A stretch of 64,000 bases of DNA from Brachionus manjavacas (GCA_019054805.1 JAHQIY010000009.1:1736001-1800000); one strand, 5' to 3'. Positions 21,009 through 31,739 are shown, numbered from the stretch's first letter. Notes: generated from the sequence alone by a model not told the origin. Numbers and translations are program-made.

Positions 21009-21362
21009 CTTAGTAATTCTGAGTTCTTAATAATTTTTTTTAATAAACTTGAAGAAATATAAAAAATTGTTTAGAATGATTTATTTTGGTTGAAAATTTA
21101 AAAATTTGAAGTAATCTTAATTAAAAAATTTAAATTTATTGCCCTTTTTTTCCACTTGATATTATTTTTTATTTTTTTGTAAAATTTCCCGTCTCAATTT
21201 TAATTTAATTATCGATTTTCAAATAGCTTTTAAAAAATAATTTGTCTTTCTACACATTTATCGAATAAATGACATAAACTCAAGTCTTATCTCTTATCTC
21301 TATTTAAATTTATTTAAATATTCATCATACGATGTTATTTTTTCATTTTTTTGAAAGTTAAA

Positions 21363-22085
21363 ATGGCTAAACCGATGTTGTTAATAATTTTAGTGGTGCT
21401 TCAGAGTCACTATTTGACTGCATGGAATTGTTCAATTGAGAAAAACGAAGCGGTTCAATTATTCAAGTCCAAAACTCTTACCAACCAATATCCAAATTTT
21501 CCAAATGACCCTTATTTGAACCAAACAGAACATTCTAATCAGCAAATAAACCAAACACTTTCCAACAAAGAAATTGTATGTGCCATCAAGTACCAAGACA
21601 ATGACCGAATCAAATACGATATCAAAAATTTTCAATCAGCTTCTTCAGCAATCAACAATGGATACATAGTGACCCATCAAGGCCGCTGTGGAGCTTGCTC
21701 AAGTTTAAATGATTTGGCCATTTATTTATCAGTAAACTTAACTGCACCAGCCAGGAAATGTGGAATGGTTGCCACTCTTTCTGAATCAAATGGACTAAAT
21801 TGCTTAAAAGAAATCGGATTTTCGGATCAATGTGCCCAAATTTGGCTATTCAATACTAAAAATACAAGAAGAGAATGCTTTGGTGTATGCATTATGGCAT
21901 GGATTTTGAATGAACCGTATACAAAGCCTGATGGAACTTTGAATAATTGTCTTCAATGTGATGAAGATAAATCGGGTCCAATATTTAAATACTATTCGGG
22001 AAGAACTAGAAGAAATTCTGGTATTAGAAAGGAAATCGACAGACCGACAGATGAAGTCTATAGTATAACCCATTGTTATTACTAG
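21363..22085 (+). CDS. Secreted Cys-rich protein of unknown function (240 aa)
   Basis: ATG in an AAAATGG context starts a clear signal peptide (MAKPMLLIILVVLQSHYLTA, then WNCS). The mature part has about 12 Cys, including the pairs CGAC in HQGRCGACSSLNDLA and CLQC in NNCLQCDEDKSGP. The blocks DQCAQIWLFNTKNTRRECFG and KYYSGRTRRNSGI follow. Several N-X-S/T sites suggest glycosylation. I have an impression of similar unnamed proteins in other eukaryotes that share the CGAC, CDEDKSGP and GRTRRNSG blocks, but cannot check this. CGAC recalls thiol-disulfide enzymes, yet no thioredoxin fold is evident. Uninterrupted single exon; AATAAA signals at about 22169 and 22183. Confidence 0.88.
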   Translation: MAKPMLLIILVVLQSHYLTAWNCSIEKNEAVQLFKSKTLTNQYPNFPNDPYLNQTEHSNQQINQTLSNKEIVCAIKYQDNDRIKYDIKNFQSASSAINNGYIVTHQGRCGACSSLNDLAIYLSVNLTAPARKCGMVATLSESNGLNCLKEIGFSDQCAQIWLFNTKNTRRECFGVCIMAWILNEPYTKPDGTLNNCLQCDEDKSGPIFKYYSGRTRRNSGIRKEIDRPTDEVYSITHCYY

Positions 22086-23010
22086 ACAAAAAACAAAAAA
22101 ATGGAAGAAGCAAAAATTTTATTATAAACTTTTATTTTAGGCTACTTAAATTTTTATTTAATTAAAAAAATAAAAGAATTTTTAATAAATTTTTTTTGAG
22201 CAAAATAAGATTTGATTTATTTTAAAAAACCATAAATCAGGTTTTGTTTAATTAAGGTTAATAGCATTTAACATTTTTGAAAATAAATTTAAGTAAATAA
22301 AGTAAATTTCTATTATATTATTTTATTATACGAATTTTTTGTATTAAATAATTTATAATTGTCTTGATAATTTCCTTTTTTATATTTCTGAAAAAAAAAC
22401 GGAACAAAATATTTTAGAAAAGACAACACTATCGTTTGGAAATCATCATCCAGGTATAAGATTAAATAAAGATCGATTTTGTGTGCAAATTTGATAAAAC
22501 ATTGCCAAAAAAATCGAATGACTATTTAAAAAAAAAGGGTAAAAAATATCGAATGAATGTAGCATCAATTGAAATTGTTATGCTAAACTTATAAATAAAT
22601 ATTAATAATTTTAATTATTTAAATAAATGATTTTAGTTGTAATAAATTCAAATTGTTATTCTAAACTTATAAATAAATATTAATAATTTTAATTAAGTTA
22701 AAAATTCTTTAATTACTAAGCCAAATATTAAAAATTAAAAATAGTAAACTGGCTTGGGATTGATGCATGAGAAACAAAGTCCAAAAAATGAATGCTTTTT
22801 CCAAAATTTGTTAATGAAATATTTGTAAGTTTATTGCCAAACAAATATCACTAAAAGAATAGAAAGAAAAAATCTAAATCAATATACAATCAATTGAATG
22901 TATTGATAAGAAAAAATATAAAAAAAAAAAAACAAAAGAACAAAATAAATGAGAAACAAAACAAGCATGAAGTTTACAATTTTATCAAACCATGAATAGC
23001 AAAGAATGAA
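22086..23010. other. AT-rich spacer and duplicated 5' flank of copy 4
   Basis: No gene seen up to about 22560. A 75-bp tandem duplication lies at 22573-22697 (AACTTATAAATAAATATTAA repeated). From about 22620 the sequence matches the 5' flank of copy 3. Confidence 0.6.
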
Positions 23011-23019
23011 TATAAAAGG
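23011..23019 (+). promoter_or_regulatory. TATA box of repeat-gene copy 4
   Basis: TATAAAAGG, 77 bp before the ATG, in the same context as copy 3. Confidence 0.75.
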
Positions 23020-23087
23020 CGATTATTTGATATTGAAAAATCACTTCGAATAAATAAGTATTCTATTAAATAATAAAATTTAGAAAA

Positions 23088-23579
23088 ATGTCTTGTGGAT
23101 TAAACTTGTCAACCCCATTGGAATTCTCCGCTCCATTGACTGCTCCATCATTGCCATTGACTTCTGGTTGGGAATTCTCCGCTCCATTGTCATTGCCAGC
23201 ACCACAATTGCAAGCACCTCAATTGCCAGCTGCTCCATTGACCACTGGATGGGAATTCTCCGCTCCATTGTCATTGCCAGCACCACAATTGCAAGCACCT
23301 CAGCTGCCAGCTGCTCCATTGACCACTGGATGGGAATTCTCCGCTCCATTGTCATTGCCAGCACCACAATTGCAAGCACCTCAATTGCCAGCTGCTCCAT
23401 TGACCTCCGGATGGGAATTCTCCGCTCCATTGTCATTGCCAGCACCACAATTGCAAGCACCTCAGCTGCCAGCTGCTCCATTGACCACTGGATGGGAATT
23501 CTCCGCTCCATTGTCATTGCCAACTCCTCAATTACAAGCTCCAAGCTGCGGATCATCATCATTCCCTGGATTCTTCTAA
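23088..23579 (+). CDS. 27-residue-repeat protein family, copy 4 (163 aa, 5 repeats)
   Basis: Longest member, with five GWEF units. Units 2 and 4 both carry CAGCTG for Gln-Leu where the others have CAATTG. This suggests that a two-unit block (162 bp) was duplicated inside the gene. One N-cap change (SAPLTAPS). No tRNA gene follows within the next 3 kb, unlike copies 2, 3 and 5. AATAAATCTG lies just after the stop. Confidence 0.75.
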   Translation: MSCGLNLSTPLEFSAPLTAPSLPLTSGWEFSAPLSLPAPQLQAPQLPAAPLTTGWEFSAPLSLPAPQLQAPQLPAAPLTTGWEFSAPLSLPAPQLQAPQLPAAPLTSGWEFSAPLSLPAPQLQAPQLPAAPLTTGWEFSAPLSLPTPQLQAPSCGSSSFPGFF

Positions 23580-24993
23580 ATTTATTTATTTTAAAATTTT
23601 AAAATAAATCTGTTTCTTTGAAATTTCTTTTTGATTTATTTTACAGATATTATTTTAAAAAATTTATAAATCCTCTTTCAAAGTATTTTTTGTGGATTTT
23701 TAGGTTCTTTAAACAAACCTTTTTGCATGAGTTTTTATCTAATTTGGGCACTTTTTTATTATTAAAAAGACTTATTTTAAAGAAGTTTCAATTATAATCA
23801 TGATATAATCCGAATAATATTTATACTTTTTTCCTTTCAATTTTTTTTTAGAAGATATTCTTTATTAGCATCTCAGATTATTGCTTATTTTTTCGAAAGA
23901 AATGGAATTGAAATTTCTTGATTTCAAGATTCATCAAGTTTTAGATTTTCATTTTTTTTTAATTTAAAATATAGGACGGTAAGGTTTTGGAATTCTCTTT
24001 TAGAAAAAAATAATTAATCCTAAAAATCACCAAATATTAGATCAAATTTTTATTTAATTAGAATGAATTTTTAAGAAGTAAAAATTTTTACATTGGCTCT
24101 TTTCTGCCACAGAATTAAAATTCCAAGATGATTAGAATGGCTTTCTGAATTACTTAAAAAGGATTTAAAATTATTTTCATGTTAATTATTCAAGCCTTAG
24201 AATACTAACTATAATACTGAATTTAAATAAAAGACTTCAAAATTTTAACATTAATTTAATTTAAAAAAACAGCTTAAAATAATAACCATTTTTTTTTCAT
24301 CACAAAAAGGTTTCGAATAAAATTTTTAAGATTCTTATTTAATTCCTGAACTAATAATACTGTTATTAATGGCATCTTGAAGTTTAGGATCAAAAAAATC
24401 ACATCTTAAAGTATTTTTTTTTTACAACTTTTGAATGGTATTTGACTAAATCTCTCTTCAAAATGCTTACTAATGCAAAAAACACAAAATAATAATAGAG
24501 ATTTGACATTGAGAGATTGACAGGCGTTATTAAATTTTTCTCCAAGATTCACATACATTGTGTTCACACTAAATAATCAGCTCTAAGAAAGTTAAAAACC
24601 AATAACAAAATTTTTTTTTCTATACTAGCATTCCATAAGAATATGACCTTGATTGTAATTAAAACTAGGAATTCAAACAACTTGTCATAGGATAACTTTG
24701 ATTACTATTACTAAGAATATTAAGAATTTACATTATCTTTACTTGAATAATTTTCAAAAAACAAAAATTTTAAATTGTAGATATTATTATTATTATTTTA
24801 TCTAAAATGAAGCTCTAAAACATTCAATTTATTTAAATAGAAATCTTGATGGTGTTGCTTCTTTAAAACGTTTGAATTGTACTTGAAATGAAAAATTTAA
24901 TCTTAAAAATTTTAATGTGGGCTTGATCCTAGTTTAAGTTAAAAACCAACTGTATAGTTTTTTTTAAAAAATTAAAAAAAATTAGAACAAATC
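23580..24993. other. AT-rich non-coding region
   Basis: About 1.4 kb after copy 4. A short (ATT)n run lies at about 24780. No coding or structured element recognised. Confidence 0.5.
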
Positions 24994-25320
24994 GGGTCTT
25001 TTTATTTATGTGCGCACTAGTTCACATAATTACGTGAGAAACATAATTTTGAAAATAGGTGAACAAAGGTTAAATAAGTGGTCACATAAAGATGAACAAA
25101 AAAAAATAATTAATTATGTGAACACATAAAAAAAATTTATTTACGACGAATCATTAACTTAAAAGTATTATTAAACTTATTAAAATATTTAATATTTAAT
25201 TAATTATTTTTTTTAATTTATTTATTCTTATTTTCTTTTGTAAATATTTTAAATCTTAATTTTTTTTTACATTTAATGCCTATGAGTCGCTCTTTTATTA
25301 TTTTATTTTATTTATTTGTA

Positions 25321-26699
25321 TATCTGTACCGAGCTAGAGCTCCTTCAGATTAAAAAAAATAAATAAAAAATTAAAATAAAGTTAAATAAAATAAAATAAA
25401 AATAAAAAGTAAGAAAAAAATAAAGTTAAAATAATATAACTTAAAAAGTAGATAAATATTAAAATTAAAATTAGATAAATTTTGATAGAGAGTAACAGAA
25501 TACATATTTTAATTATTTGATGATTTAGGAAAAAAGGAAGAAATAGTAAGGTAGCAATTACACAATGGAGTTGGGTACTCGATGTATCTTGATTCGAAAC
25601 CTCTGTTATATTCTTCCACCAGTCTAACAGTTAATGGAACAGAATGGCTCAGTCCTGCCCTAACATATCTCTCACTCAACTCAAAAAGTCGATTTGAGAC
25701 TGTTAGTAGTTTAAGTTTATTATATGCCTCATTATGTAATATGTTGGAGGGAGTATCATATCTTAGTTTTAGTATAGAACGAACTGCTGAATTTTGGATT
25801 ACTTCTAACCTTTTGATATTAGTTTCTGAAAGAGAGTTAAGACAAGGAAAAGAATAATCTAGAATAGATCCAATCAAAGACTTATAAAGGTTTCCTAAAG
25901 TGTTTAAGTCAAGGCCCCATTTTTATTCGACAAGATTTTTATTAAATTTAGCCTTGAATTGCAACGTTCTTTAATTTCTTCTATCATTGAAGAAAAGGTT
26001 AATTTAGAATCAAATCTAATACCTAGGAACTTTATTTCTTTTAAGTTTTCGATCCTATTCCCATAAATCCTTAAATTAAACACAGAACTTTCTTTATTAT
26101 TTTTAGTAAAAATCATTGAGCAAGACTTTTCAACCGAAATCTTCATTTTCCACTTGAAAAGCCACTTTTCTAATTCAACTAAGTACTTATTCATCTTACT
26201 TTCTATATTTCCATTTTTTTATAAATGAAAAAAGTGACAAGATCGTCTGCAAAGAGAAGTGAATATTCTTTATTAGATTTATTTCTTTTAGGAATATCAT
26301 TAATAAATATACTAAATAATAAAGGACTAATAACTGATCCTTGAGGAACGCCAGCAGATATTTTGAATTCATCACTAATGTGATCATTTATATTTACTTT
26401 AAATGTTCTACAGTTAAGAAATGATTTAATCCAATAAATTAAGTAGGCAGGTATATTTATCTTTATCAGCTTGTAAATTATACCTTCATGCCAGACTTTG
26501 TCGAAAGCTTTAGAAATGTCAAAAAATAAGCAACATACTTTTTCTTTCTATTAAAAGATTCGACAACTTTTTGGATAAGGAAAACTAAATTATCTGCGGT
26601 TCTTCGATGTTTCCTAAAACCAGATTGTTCCTGAATTAGCAAAGAATTTTTTTCCAAGAAATCATATAACCTTGAAAATATAATACGTTGCTCTTTTGA
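25321..26699 (-). mobile_element. LINE-A, 5'-truncated copy with complete 3' end
   Basis: The minus-strand RT begins at about 26697 and ends at 25509. The 3' untranslated region closes with ATCTGAAGGAGCTCTAGCTC and GGTACAGATA (25350-25321), then an A-rich AAATAAAATAAA tail. This copy defines the 3' tail found elsewhere in the window. Confidence 0.8.
25509..26697 (-). pseudogene. LINE-A reverse transcriptase
   Basis: In order on the minus strand: QEQSGFRKHRRTADN, AYFFDISKAFDKVWHEG, GVPQGSVISPLLFSIFINDI and YSLLFADDLVTFF (catalytic FADD). Then come KWLFKWKMKISVEKSC, KFLGIRFDSKLTFSSM and the C-terminal IQNSAVRSILKLRYDTPSNI. The pieces lie in shifted frames (about 26697-26200, 26194-25904, 25877-25509). 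This is the palm-to-thumb part of a CR1/Jockey-type LINE; endonuclease and 5' parts are missing. Confidence 0.85.
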
Positions 26700-27248
26700 T
26701 TAAATTAATTATATCAACTAAAAGAAAATAGTATTAGTAATTAAGTTTTAGAACGCAATCTGTTCACGCAAAACGTAAACCTAAATGAGACGAGCGGTTG
26801 ATTGCTTAATTCATTTTTTTACGGATATACAGTTTTTTGTAAAAATTAAGTGCAAAAATTATGTTCTCTAAGCCAAAAATCTTTTGATTTTTGATAACTA
26901 ATTTAAAGATTAACAGATTTGTTCACCTAATTATTTTGAAATTATATGCACACTCTTTTTATTTTTATTTTCATTTGTTCACGTAATCTAATGTTCACTT
27001 AATTTGCAAAATTATGTGATCATTTGTTCACTTAATTAACAAGGCCCAATAAATCTTGCATGGAATATTAAGAATATTAGTTAGACTATTCAGACTATTT
27101 TAATAAGCAGCTTTTGAACAATAAATTTATTTTTCATGAATTTTTTTAAATATTAGTGAAAATGAAAATTCGAGAAAAAATCTTAGCAAATAAGTCTTCA
27201 AAAAATTAATCGTAATTAGAAAAATATTTAGAATTAGGAATCATAGAA

Positions 27249-27320
27249 TCCGTGATAGTATAGTGGTGAGTATCCCCGCCTGTCACGCGGGAGACCGGGG
27301 TTCAATTCCCCGTCACGGAG
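27249..27320 (+). tRNA. tRNA-Asp (anticodon GTC)
   Basis: Same 72-nt sequence as the other three copies but on the plus strand, followed by a run of T. It is not next to a repeat gene. Confidence 0.97.
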
Positions 27321-27589
27321 TTTTTTTTTCATTTTTTTAAACATCAATATTTAAAATTAATCTTAATTTTAATTATTTTCACACGTGGAAATTACTTCTA
27401 ACATTTACAGTAGGTATTTTAAAGACGACACGGCACTAATGGTCACGACCGAAAACCTTATCTTCAGCGACGCAGTATTGTACCGGCTGTACCAAGCGTG
27501 CACAACGATTTTAATAAAATCATGGAATTTATAAAAAAATAAAAGCAAAATTATATTTTAGAAAAATAATATAAAAAAATAACACTTAA
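27321..27589 (+). other. Possible short exon, otherwise non-coding
   Basis: After an acceptor-like TTTACAG (about 27410) a less AT-rich frame of about 40 codons reads YFKDDTALMVTTENLIFSDA and on to a stop near 27531, with AATAAAA nearby. No domain recognised. It could be a terminal exon or a transposon scrap. Confidence 0.2.
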
Positions 27590-27760
27590 TCTTCCGCAAA
27601 GTCCAAGTCTTCAAGTTTTGCTGTTAGTTGCCACTGTATGCTCTTCGGGCTTAAGTTTTTTTCCTAATGACACAGTCAATCAGAATGTGAATAGTCGGTG
27701 AGTGAACGCATGCCTGACTTTTTGCTGTTTTGCTTGTCGAGCTTCCCTTTTAATCATTAT
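27590..27760 (-). pseudogene. LINE-F reverse transcriptase scrap
   Basis: The minus strand reads HILIDCVIRKKT and, after a frameshift, SIQWQLTAKLEDLDFAED. This matches the V-I-D-W-V-M...I-Q-W...LEDLDFADD region around RT block 5 of a LINE lineage different from A to D. Confidence 0.6.
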
Positions 27761-27992
27761 TTTGATTTATCTATCGTGTTAATTTATTAACGACATATTT
27801 TTCTTTTTTTAATTGTATTTCACACACTTAAAAATTATCAAAATTAATTTATTTTCAAATTTTTTACTTTTTAGAATTTATTAATGGAGTCAATAATTTC
27901 AATTTTTATTTTCTTTATTCAAGTTTAAAAGTAATTTGAATAATCAAATTTATCTAATTGTCTCTTTCTGCTTTTATATTTGGTAATATAGA

Positions 27993-28291
27993 GTTCTATA
28001 AAAAAATAGAATTGGTAAAATTACGCTATTTTACGTAATCTTACGTAAATATTAGTCGGTAATATTATTTTACGTAAAATTACGTAAACTTACATTAAAA
28101 ACGTAAATATTGGTAATATCGTTCCTAAATTCTTACGGTAAAAAAAAAGAGGATTTTGGGAAGAAAAATTTAAAATTGGCTTTTTTTCCAAAGTATTTAA
28201 TAAATTTTATTATGAAAAATTTCAAAAATATATTTTTTTAAAAATTACGTAAAATAGCGTAATTTTACCAATTCTGGTTTTTTTGTAGAAC
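27993..28291. mobile_element. Foldback element with 45-bp arms
   Basis: The left arm (from GTTCTATAAAAAAATAGAAT) and right arm (ending TTTTTTTGTAGAAC) are reverse complements, and both contain TTGGTAAAATTACGC. The interior repeats TTACGTAA palindromes. No coding capacity. Confidence 0.7.
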
Positions 28292-28644
28292 CAGTGTTTT
28301 TATAGCCAAAAGTTCATTTATTGATTTCTTCCATGCAGTATTTGTCTGATTTAAAATGTTGTTTCAAAATAAAAACTTTCATTTACTAAATCATACTATT
28401 TCTTTAGAGAATATAAAATAAAATCAAAATTTGTATAAAGTATCAAAAATTTGAAAGAATTTAAGTCCTTGAGTCCTTCGCATTTTGGAATTTTTCTTAA
28501 ATTTGATTACAAAGGACTATAAAAGTACTATTAAAGTCTATTTAAATATCTTAATAAACTTTAATAATTAAGATAGCAATTGTTCTCTTTTTTTTTAGAA
28601 AATTTAAAAAAAAAAAATCACGAAATTTTTCTTAATTTTACGGA
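28292..28644. other. AT-rich spacer between foldbacks
   Basis: Nothing recognised. Confidence 0.5.
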
Positions 28645-29280
28645 AATTTTTATTTTTAAAAAACGGGAAAAATGGTAAATTTTAGTGAATTTTAGTAAAA
28701 TTCACTAAAATTAAAACGAGAAAAAAATCGTTAAAAAAACACAACAATGCAATTATTAATAATCCTACCAGTCTCTAAAAGCTGTAATGGGAACAAAATC
28801 AGATAAGACCATTTTTTTTCTAACAAAAACTTTTAGCTAATTCCATATCAAAATCTGGTGATTTCGGAGGTGATTTTATCTTTTTAATACTAGATTATTT
28901 ATCTATATGATGAATTTTAGTAAATAAAGAACCCAATATGTGTTATTTATTTTTAAAAAGAGTTAAAAGTTTTTGTAAGAAAAAAAATGGTCTTATCCGA
29001 TTGTGATCCCATTACAGCTATTAGAGTTTTTGAAAAAACAATTACGCCATTTAAATGTAAAAGATATATCGATCACTTATAAAAGGTATTGTTTAATAAA
29101 AATATTGTTTTATATTCCTTTATAAGTTTTTAATTCTTAGGTAATTAAAATAGTTATTGAGAAAAACGGTGGCTGGTCGGATCATTAATAATTGCATTGA
29201 AGTTGTGTTTTTTTAACGATTTTTTTTCTCATTTTTTTACTAAAATTTACCATTTTTCCCGTTTTTTATAATAAAAATTT
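28645..29280. mobile_element. Large foldback element
   Basis: Long inverted arms (about 28645-28860 and 28935-29280). Shared blocks are AAACGGGAAAAATGGTAAAT, TCGTTAAAAAAACACAAC, GCAATTATTAAT and ATAAGACCATTTTTTTT, each followed on the other side by its reverse complement. About 100 bp of extra sequence in the right arm (29040-29150) is unmatched. Transcripts through it would form a long hairpin. Confidence 0.7.
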
Positions 29281-29609
29281 ACTTATAATTTAATTAAGTA
29301 AACTAATAAAAAACGAAAAATTACATTTGGTAAGATTTAGTAGTTGTTCTTGTTGTCTTCGAGTCTTTGATTTTTCTTTTTTAAGCTTGAAAAAACTCAT
29401 TATTTTTTTTTCAATTTTCTTCTTAATTTTCTAAAAAAAAGAGAAAAATTCCTAAAAATTGCAATTTTTTCAGTTTTTTTTGGCCCTTTCTAAAATTTCG
29501 TAATTTCTCGTAAATTTACGTAAAATTACGTAAAATTTCGTAAAAAAGTTTTTCATAGCAGTACTGTATGTTTTTTATTCATTCTTAATAAGTCTTGCAT
29601 TTAGATTTA

Positions 29610-29938
29610 AGGGGTTGTGAAGTTCATTTCAATTCAGAAAAACTTGAATAACTTTTTTACTAAAAGAGATAATTTGGTTCTGTAAAATGCTTTATGGTTA
29701 AGCAACTTTGCTTAATCCAAAAATATATGTCTGCAAAAACTCTGCAATGTAATTGCACACTTGATTGGAATACTTTTTAATGGGGTGCAAAATGGAGAAA
29801 ATTGAAAAGTATTTTGCAGACTTATTTTACTGCATTAAGGAAATTTGCTTATAATAAAGCATTTTACAGAACCAAATTATCTCTTTTAGTAAAAAAGTTA
29901 TTCAAGTTTTTCTGAATTGAAATGAACTTCACAACCCC
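29610..29938. mobile_element. 329-bp MITE with 8-bp target-site duplication (hAT-like)
   Basis: The terminal inverted repeats run about 85 bp, almost perfect, beginning AGGGGTTGTGAAGTTCATTT. TAGATTTA occurs directly on both sides (29602-29609 and 29939-29946). The 8-bp duplication fits hAT-family insertion. No coding capacity. Confidence 0.8.
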
Positions 29939-30427
29939 TAGATTTAGAAAAAATTTAAAAATTGTATGAACTAAAATTGTACAAATTCAATGACAAGTGA
30001 ATCATCTGGGTCTTCATCTTCATCTGCAAAAGGCCGTTGTAGAGTTTTTGTTTCCTTAATTTATTCTAATCTAGAATTGATGTAACAAATAAGTTAATTT
30101 AAAAAAAAATCCTAAAATTTATGATATCAATTTTAATGGGCCCAAAAAAAAAACTAAAAAAAAATTTTTTAATGATAATTTTTGATCATTAAATGCTTTA
30201 CATGAAATTGAATGTTTTTTAAAAAATTTTATTGAAAAATATTTCAGAAAATAAATAATTAAATAAGACATTATTGTTTTAGTTTATTAGCACTAATCGT
30301 TACTATTTAACAAAAAATTATTTCAAAACTCGATAAAACAGAAAAGAATAAAGGCCATAATTTTGAATATCACCGACGAGACTTGTTAAAAAATATCTGA
30401 TGCACAACGGAATTTCAATTCAATATC
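29939..30427. other. Non-coding 3' region of the homeobox gene
   Basis: A minus-strand AATAAA at 30288-30283 lies about 140 bp after the homeobox stop. Nothing else recognised. Confidence 0.5.
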
Positions 30428-31270
30428 CTACAAGCTGAAAAATATTTTTCCATTCTCATCACTACTGCTCAAATCATGGCTGAAAGAATATCTTTCCTCA
30501 TTGCAACAAATAAAATCGTATGTGTTAAAGCCACCGCAATATTTGTACAATCTTTTTAGGGCTTGACTACTGATGCTACAATTGCAGAGCTCTTGACTCG
30601 ACCTGCAACATCGAAGGCTATTAAGATCCAGTTTGGCCTTGGGCTTGTCGTCAGCCGGCTTAGTTCTCCTTTCGTCTGAGTTTATTGAATGCACCACATG
30701 GAACAAACCGTTTAGATTTTTGTTGCTTGAACTTTCCGGATTGGGAGCGCAAAACGGCGATTTCTGAGCTTTGACTTCGTCGTTGAGAGGCTCCGCTTTG
30801 ACTTGTTGTTTAGAAAGTGTATTTTGTTTGTGTGGTGTCGTTGAATTTGTCTTGGAGTCTGCCAAGACCCGCGACCGCTTGTTCTTGAACCAATTTTTGA
30901 TTATTCTCGAGTCGAGTCCAGTACTCTGAACTAGATAATCAATTTTTTCGTTCGACACAAAATTCGACTGAATGAACTCGTTTTCCAAAATGCTCAGCTG
31001 AAATTTATTGAAGGTGGTGCGGCATTTGCGTTTTTTCAAATAGTCTGTTTTCTTGCTAGCTCTCCTCTTTCTGGCGGATCTGGTTGCATTTGCTTTTTCG
31101 GGCTTAAAAGCTGTTTGTTCATCTAGACTATTCTCATTATTTAGATAATCATGTTCGTCCAGATCCTCCTCGTCGGTGTCGAGGCTCGATGAGGCCTCGT
31201 TGTTGCTGCATTCCTCGTCCAGATAGAACGCATCGGCCGACCTATTTGCCAAACTTGGTTTCATCATCAA
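30428..31270 (-). CDS. Divergent homeobox transcription factor (280 aa)
   Basis: Single-exon frame from an ATGATGATG start. The homeodomain spans about residues 80-139. It has the canonical R5, F8, Q12, L16, F20, L40, W48, F49, N51 and R53 (CRTTFNKFQLSILENEF... and RIIKNWFKNKRSR). Position 50 is Lys and position 47 is Asn. K50 is the specificity residue of bicoid/Otx/Six-type proteins (TAATCC-like sites), and NWFKN also resembles the SIX recognition helix, but the rest does not place it in a class. An acidic Ser/Asp/Glu-rich region (17-51) and a basic patch (67-82, likely nuclear signal) precede it. The C-terminal third has clustered Cys (LRCCRSSQELCNCS). It would bind DNA in the nucleus. Another start exon upstream cannot be excluded. 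Confidence 0.9.
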   Translation of the reverse strand: MMMKPSLANRSADAFYLDEECSNNEASSSLDTDEEDLDEHDYLNNENSLDEQTAFKPEKANATRSARKRRASKKTDYLKKRKCRTTFNKFQLSILENEFIQSNFVSNEKIDYLVQSTGLDSRIIKNWFKNKRSRVLADSKTNSTTPHKQNTLSKQQVKAEPLNDEVKAQKSPFCAPNPESSSNKNLNGLFHVVHSINSDERRTKPADDKPKAKLDLNSLRCCRSSQELCNCSISSQALKRLYKYCGGFNTYDFICCNEERYSFSHDLSSSDENGKIFFSL

Positions 31271-31739
31271 TCAGACTCTATTTGATAAACTTGCCTGGCA
31301 TCTACAAAGTGAATTTTCTTTTCTTAATGCGCAGATAATTGGATTTTGCAACTAAGCCCTAAACTCCATATTTGTAATCATCTAGCTCACAAGATAGCTG
31401 AACTAAAATTGTAGCTCGAATTAATTCAATACAATATTGGATTCGATTCGTTCGAACTAGGCTACATTAACATTTGTAGCAATCGATTTATCTGTTTGAT
31501 AAATTTAGTGTGTGCTGGTTAAATAATAATTTATGAATAAGCAGATTATTGTTTTATTCGATTGGATCTTTGGTATTTTGTTTAAGTTAAACGTGTTTTT
31601 GAACTGCACATTGATCCTTTGGTAAACAAAGCATGACCTAACATACAAATGTCATTTTTGCCTTAATTAGAGAGCTCAGATGTGCGCTCTAAGCCGAAAA
31701 TACAATTAACAGTTGTCTTGGCTAAGACTAGAAGCACTA
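31271..31739. other. 5' flank of the homeobox gene
   Basis: Less AT-rich than most spacers, so it may hold control elements. I cannot name a specific motif. The LINE-A copy begins at its right end. Confidence 0.4.

Larger units (their letters stand above)
24994..27047. mobile_element. Putative TIR element split by a LINE-A copy
   Basis: The left end GGGTCTTTTTATTTATGTG and the right end, read in reverse complement GGGCCTTGTTAATTAAGTG, are similar. Both are followed by repeated GTGAACA/TTCACATAAT blocks over about 150 bp. The flanks are AACAAATC and AATAAATC, an imperfect 8-bp duplication as hAT elements make. Everything recognisable inside belongs to LINE-A. Confidence 0.45.
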
